Shown here: positions 3,997-5,629 of the stretch, in pieces
Position numbering within the stretch: position 1 is the first letter of the stretch
Layout of the letters: each line of letters begins with the position of its first letter
Notes under the pieces: generated by a model
Database searches by the model: none
The model's input: the letters and a program-made list of their open reading frames with translations, nothing else
What the model was told of the DNA's origin: nothing
Position numbers and translations under genes: made by a program
Source of the DNA: Lachnospiraceae bacterium UBA1766
GTDB lineage: Bacteria; Bacillota; Clostridia; Lachnospirales; Lachnospiraceae
NCBI GenBank assembly: GCA_002314715.1
Contig: DCGY01000074.1
Coordinates: 1 to 5,629, forward strand
Length of the DNA: 5,629 nucleotides
Direction of reading: 5' to 3'

Positions 3997-5629
3997 TTGG
4001 ATAAATATGAATACAAAATCAGATCGGAAGAAATCCGGAATCTGATTGCAGAAGGAAATTACAGTCAGGCAGCAGAAATTGCGGATACCATTGACTGGAG
4101 ACGTGTAAAGAGCGTGATGATGCTTTGCACCATCAGTGATTTATATAAGATTAATAAACGTTACGAGGATGCAAGAGATATGCTTTTACTGGCATACGAC
4201 AAGCGTCCCGGCGGAAGAACAATTTGCTATTCTCTTTGCGAATTATGTTTAAAGACAGAGGATTATGTTCAGGCAGTAGAATATTATAAAGAGTTTGTAC
4301 AGGTGGCCCCCAGGGATCCCGGTCGTTATATTTTGCAGTATAAGATTTATGAGACCCAGGATGTGAGCTTAGAAGAGCGCATCGAGGTTTTAAAGGAATT
4401 AAAACAGGCAGACTATCGTGAGAAATGGGCTTATGAACTGGCCTATTTGTATCATCGTGTGGGCTTGGCAAATCATTGTGTTGAGGAATGCGATGAACTG
4501 ATTTTATGGTTTGGAACCGGCCGTTATGTAATTAAGGCCATGGAACTGAAAATGCTTCACGAGCCCTTGACACCGGACCAGCAGTACGCATATGAGCATC
4601 GCTTCGAGCCTCGCGTGGAGGAAACCTTACAGCAGACAGAAGAGGAAACCGTACAGGAAAGTCCTGCTTCAGAGACGGTGACCCAGGTTACCACGGTTAT
4701 GCCACAGGTTTCTGAGGAGACCAGAATTTTCAATCCGATGGATGTGGAGAATGCTTTGACGGAGCAAAAACCGGCAGAAGAGGAAATGGAAATCAAGGTA
4801 GCGGTTGGTACCTACGATACCATTAATCTTCAGGCGGAACTGGCAGCAGGCTTAAAGGAAGTCCTTGAGGCAGGAGAACCCAAGGAGGCGTCAGAAGTGG
4901 AAATGGCTCCGGATGCTACCATTATGTGGGGGGCTGTTCGCGAGCAAAATTCCGGCGAAATGGGCGATACGGTAATATATCCTGCCATCAAAACCAGTGA
5001 CAATACAATAGAAAAGAAACCGGTGGAGGAGACGGTAGAGCGGCATACCGCCACCGTAGCAGTAGAACCTCAGTTAGATGATCAGGCGACCAGAGTGATG
5101 GAACCCATTGTTATCGATCGCCGGGAAGAAATAAAAGAAGCTCCTGCGGTGGAGGAACAGCATACCCGTGTGATTGAGCCCATTGTATTCCATCATGAAG
5201 CGCCCAAAAATATGGCGAATGTGCTTTCACAGGAATCCGACGGACAGATTCGAATGGTGGTTCCCGAGCAGAATCCTCTGGAGAGACAGATTACCGGACA
5301 GATGAATATCGAAGATATTCTTGCAGAATGGGAGCGCATGAAAAAAGAAAACCGGGAGCAGCACGAAGAGGAAATTCGTCAGCATGTCTTACAGCAGACC
5401 GGTCAGATGTTTACCGCATTTGAGGCTTCTATTCGGGATGGTATATTGGGCCAGTTAGAAAATGACGAAATGGAATCGGAGGAGAAGGCTTCCGAGGAAG
5501 ATGCACAGCAGACCGAAGAGGAATTCTATGAGGAAGTTTCCGGTGATTTGAACCAGGCGGCACAAGAGTATTCCGAAGATTCTGAGGAGTACACAGAAGG
5601 CGACGAAGAATACGTAGAAGAAGGCTCTG
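3997..5629 (+). CDS. TPR protein with long acidic tail (3' end beyond window)
   Basis: An open frame of 544 codons from a TTG at 3997 (protein start M-DKYEYKIRS) to the window edge with no stop. Residues about 9-185 are helical and TPR-like: EEIRNLIAEGNYSQAAEIAD (11-30), LYKINKRYEDARDMLLLAYDKRP (49-71), LCLKTEDYVQAVEYYKEF (83-100) and YELAYLYHRVGLANHCVEEC (146-165). TPR units are protein-protein binding scaffolds. From about residue 200 the chain is rich in Glu, Thr, Val and Pro and probably disordered, with a repeated motif T-x-x-x-E-P. Residues 438-489 (IEDILAEWERMKKENREQHE and on) are predicted to be a long helix or coiled coil, and the last 50 are again very acidic. No signal peptide or membrane segment is visible, so the part seen is cytoplasmic. 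It has its own promoter, separate from rsmA. Similar proteins occur, to my recollection, in Lachnospiraceae, but I know of no assigned function. The missing C-terminus could hold the active domain. Confidence 0.85.
   Translation, partial: MDKYEYKIRSEEIRNLIAEGNYSQAAEIADTIDWRRVKSVMMLCTISDLYKINKRYEDARDMLLLAYDKRPGGRTICYSLCELCLKTEDYVQAVEYYKEFVQVAPRDPGRYILQYKIYETQDVSLEERIEVLKELKQADYREKWAYELAYLYHRVGLANHCVEECDELILWFGTGRYVIKAMELKMLHEPLTPDQQYAYEHRFEPRVEETLQQTEEETVQESPASETVTQVTTVMPQVSEETRIFNPMDVENALTEQKPAEEEMEIKVAVGTYDTINLQAELAAGLKEVLEAGEPKEASEVEMAPDATIMWGAVREQNSGEMGDTVIYPAIKTSDNTIEKKPVEETVERHTATVAVEPQLDDQATRVMEPIVIDRREEIKEAPAVEEQHTRVIEPIVFHHEAPKNMANVLSQESDGQIRMVVPEQNPLERQITGQMNIEDILAEWERMKKENREQHEEEIRQHVLQQTGQMFTAFEASIRDGILGQLENDEMESEEKASEEDAQQTEEEFYEEVSGDLNQAAQEYSEDSEEYTEGDEEYVEEGS

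Noticed and set aside
4151..5054. Several minus-strand open frames of 74-106 codons under the TPR gene.
   Set aside because: They are explained by glutamate-rich forward coding, which leaves few stops in the opposite frame; no start signals were seen.

Overview
The window looks like chromosomal DNA from a Gram-positive member of the Clostridia, most likely a Lachnospiraceae-type gut anaerobe. The reasons are moderate GC content, strong AGGAGG-type ribosome binding sites, sigma-A-like promoters (TTGACA/TATATT), U-rich intrinsic terminators, and a gene set (ABC-F ATPase, PadR/DUF1700/DUF4097 operon, RsmA, TPR protein with an acidic tail) that I associate with that family. The taxonomic placement is inference from gene style; no rRNA or other marker is present.

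Layout. (1) Positions 1-381, minus strand: the first 127 codons of an ABC-F ATPase, with its ribosome binding site and a probable divergent promoter. (2) Positions 382-645: a regulatory intergenic region. It carries a near-consensus promoter for the next operon and two 19-bp inverted-repeat operators (TACTACG-N5-CGtAGTA). One lies inside the -35/-10 spacer and one just downstream of the expected transcription start. (3) Positions 646-2860, plus strand: a tight three-gene operon, PadR-family repressor, DUF1700 (HAAS-type) six-helix membrane protein, and DUF4097 membrane-anchored repeat protein. Each downstream gene has a ribosome binding site overlapping or touching the previous stop codon. (4) Positions 2888-2942: a 17-bp terminator hairpin that appears to contain the -10 box of the promoter for the next gene. 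(5) Positions 2966-3820: rsmA (ksgA), complete, followed by a strong intrinsic terminator. (6) Positions 3906 to the end: a separate promoter and a long TPR protein with a probable TTG start and a long acidic, low-complexity tail containing repeated T-x-x-x-E-P motifs. It runs off the right edge.

How the genes work together. The PadR operon reads as a self-controlled cell-envelope module: repressor, membrane protein with a cytoplasmic helical domain, and surface-exposed repeat protein. The likely logic is autorepression through the paired operators, relieved when the membrane partners report a signal. The signal cannot be read from sequence. RsmA and the ABC-F protein both belong to ribosome function but are transcribed in opposite directions and are probably independent housekeeping genes. 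The most interesting items are the paired operators, the terminator/promoter interlock ahead of rsmA, the regular 19-residue Asp-x-Gly ladder in the DUF4097 protein, and the repeated threonine motifs in the TPR protein. None amounts to a clearly new system from sequence alone.
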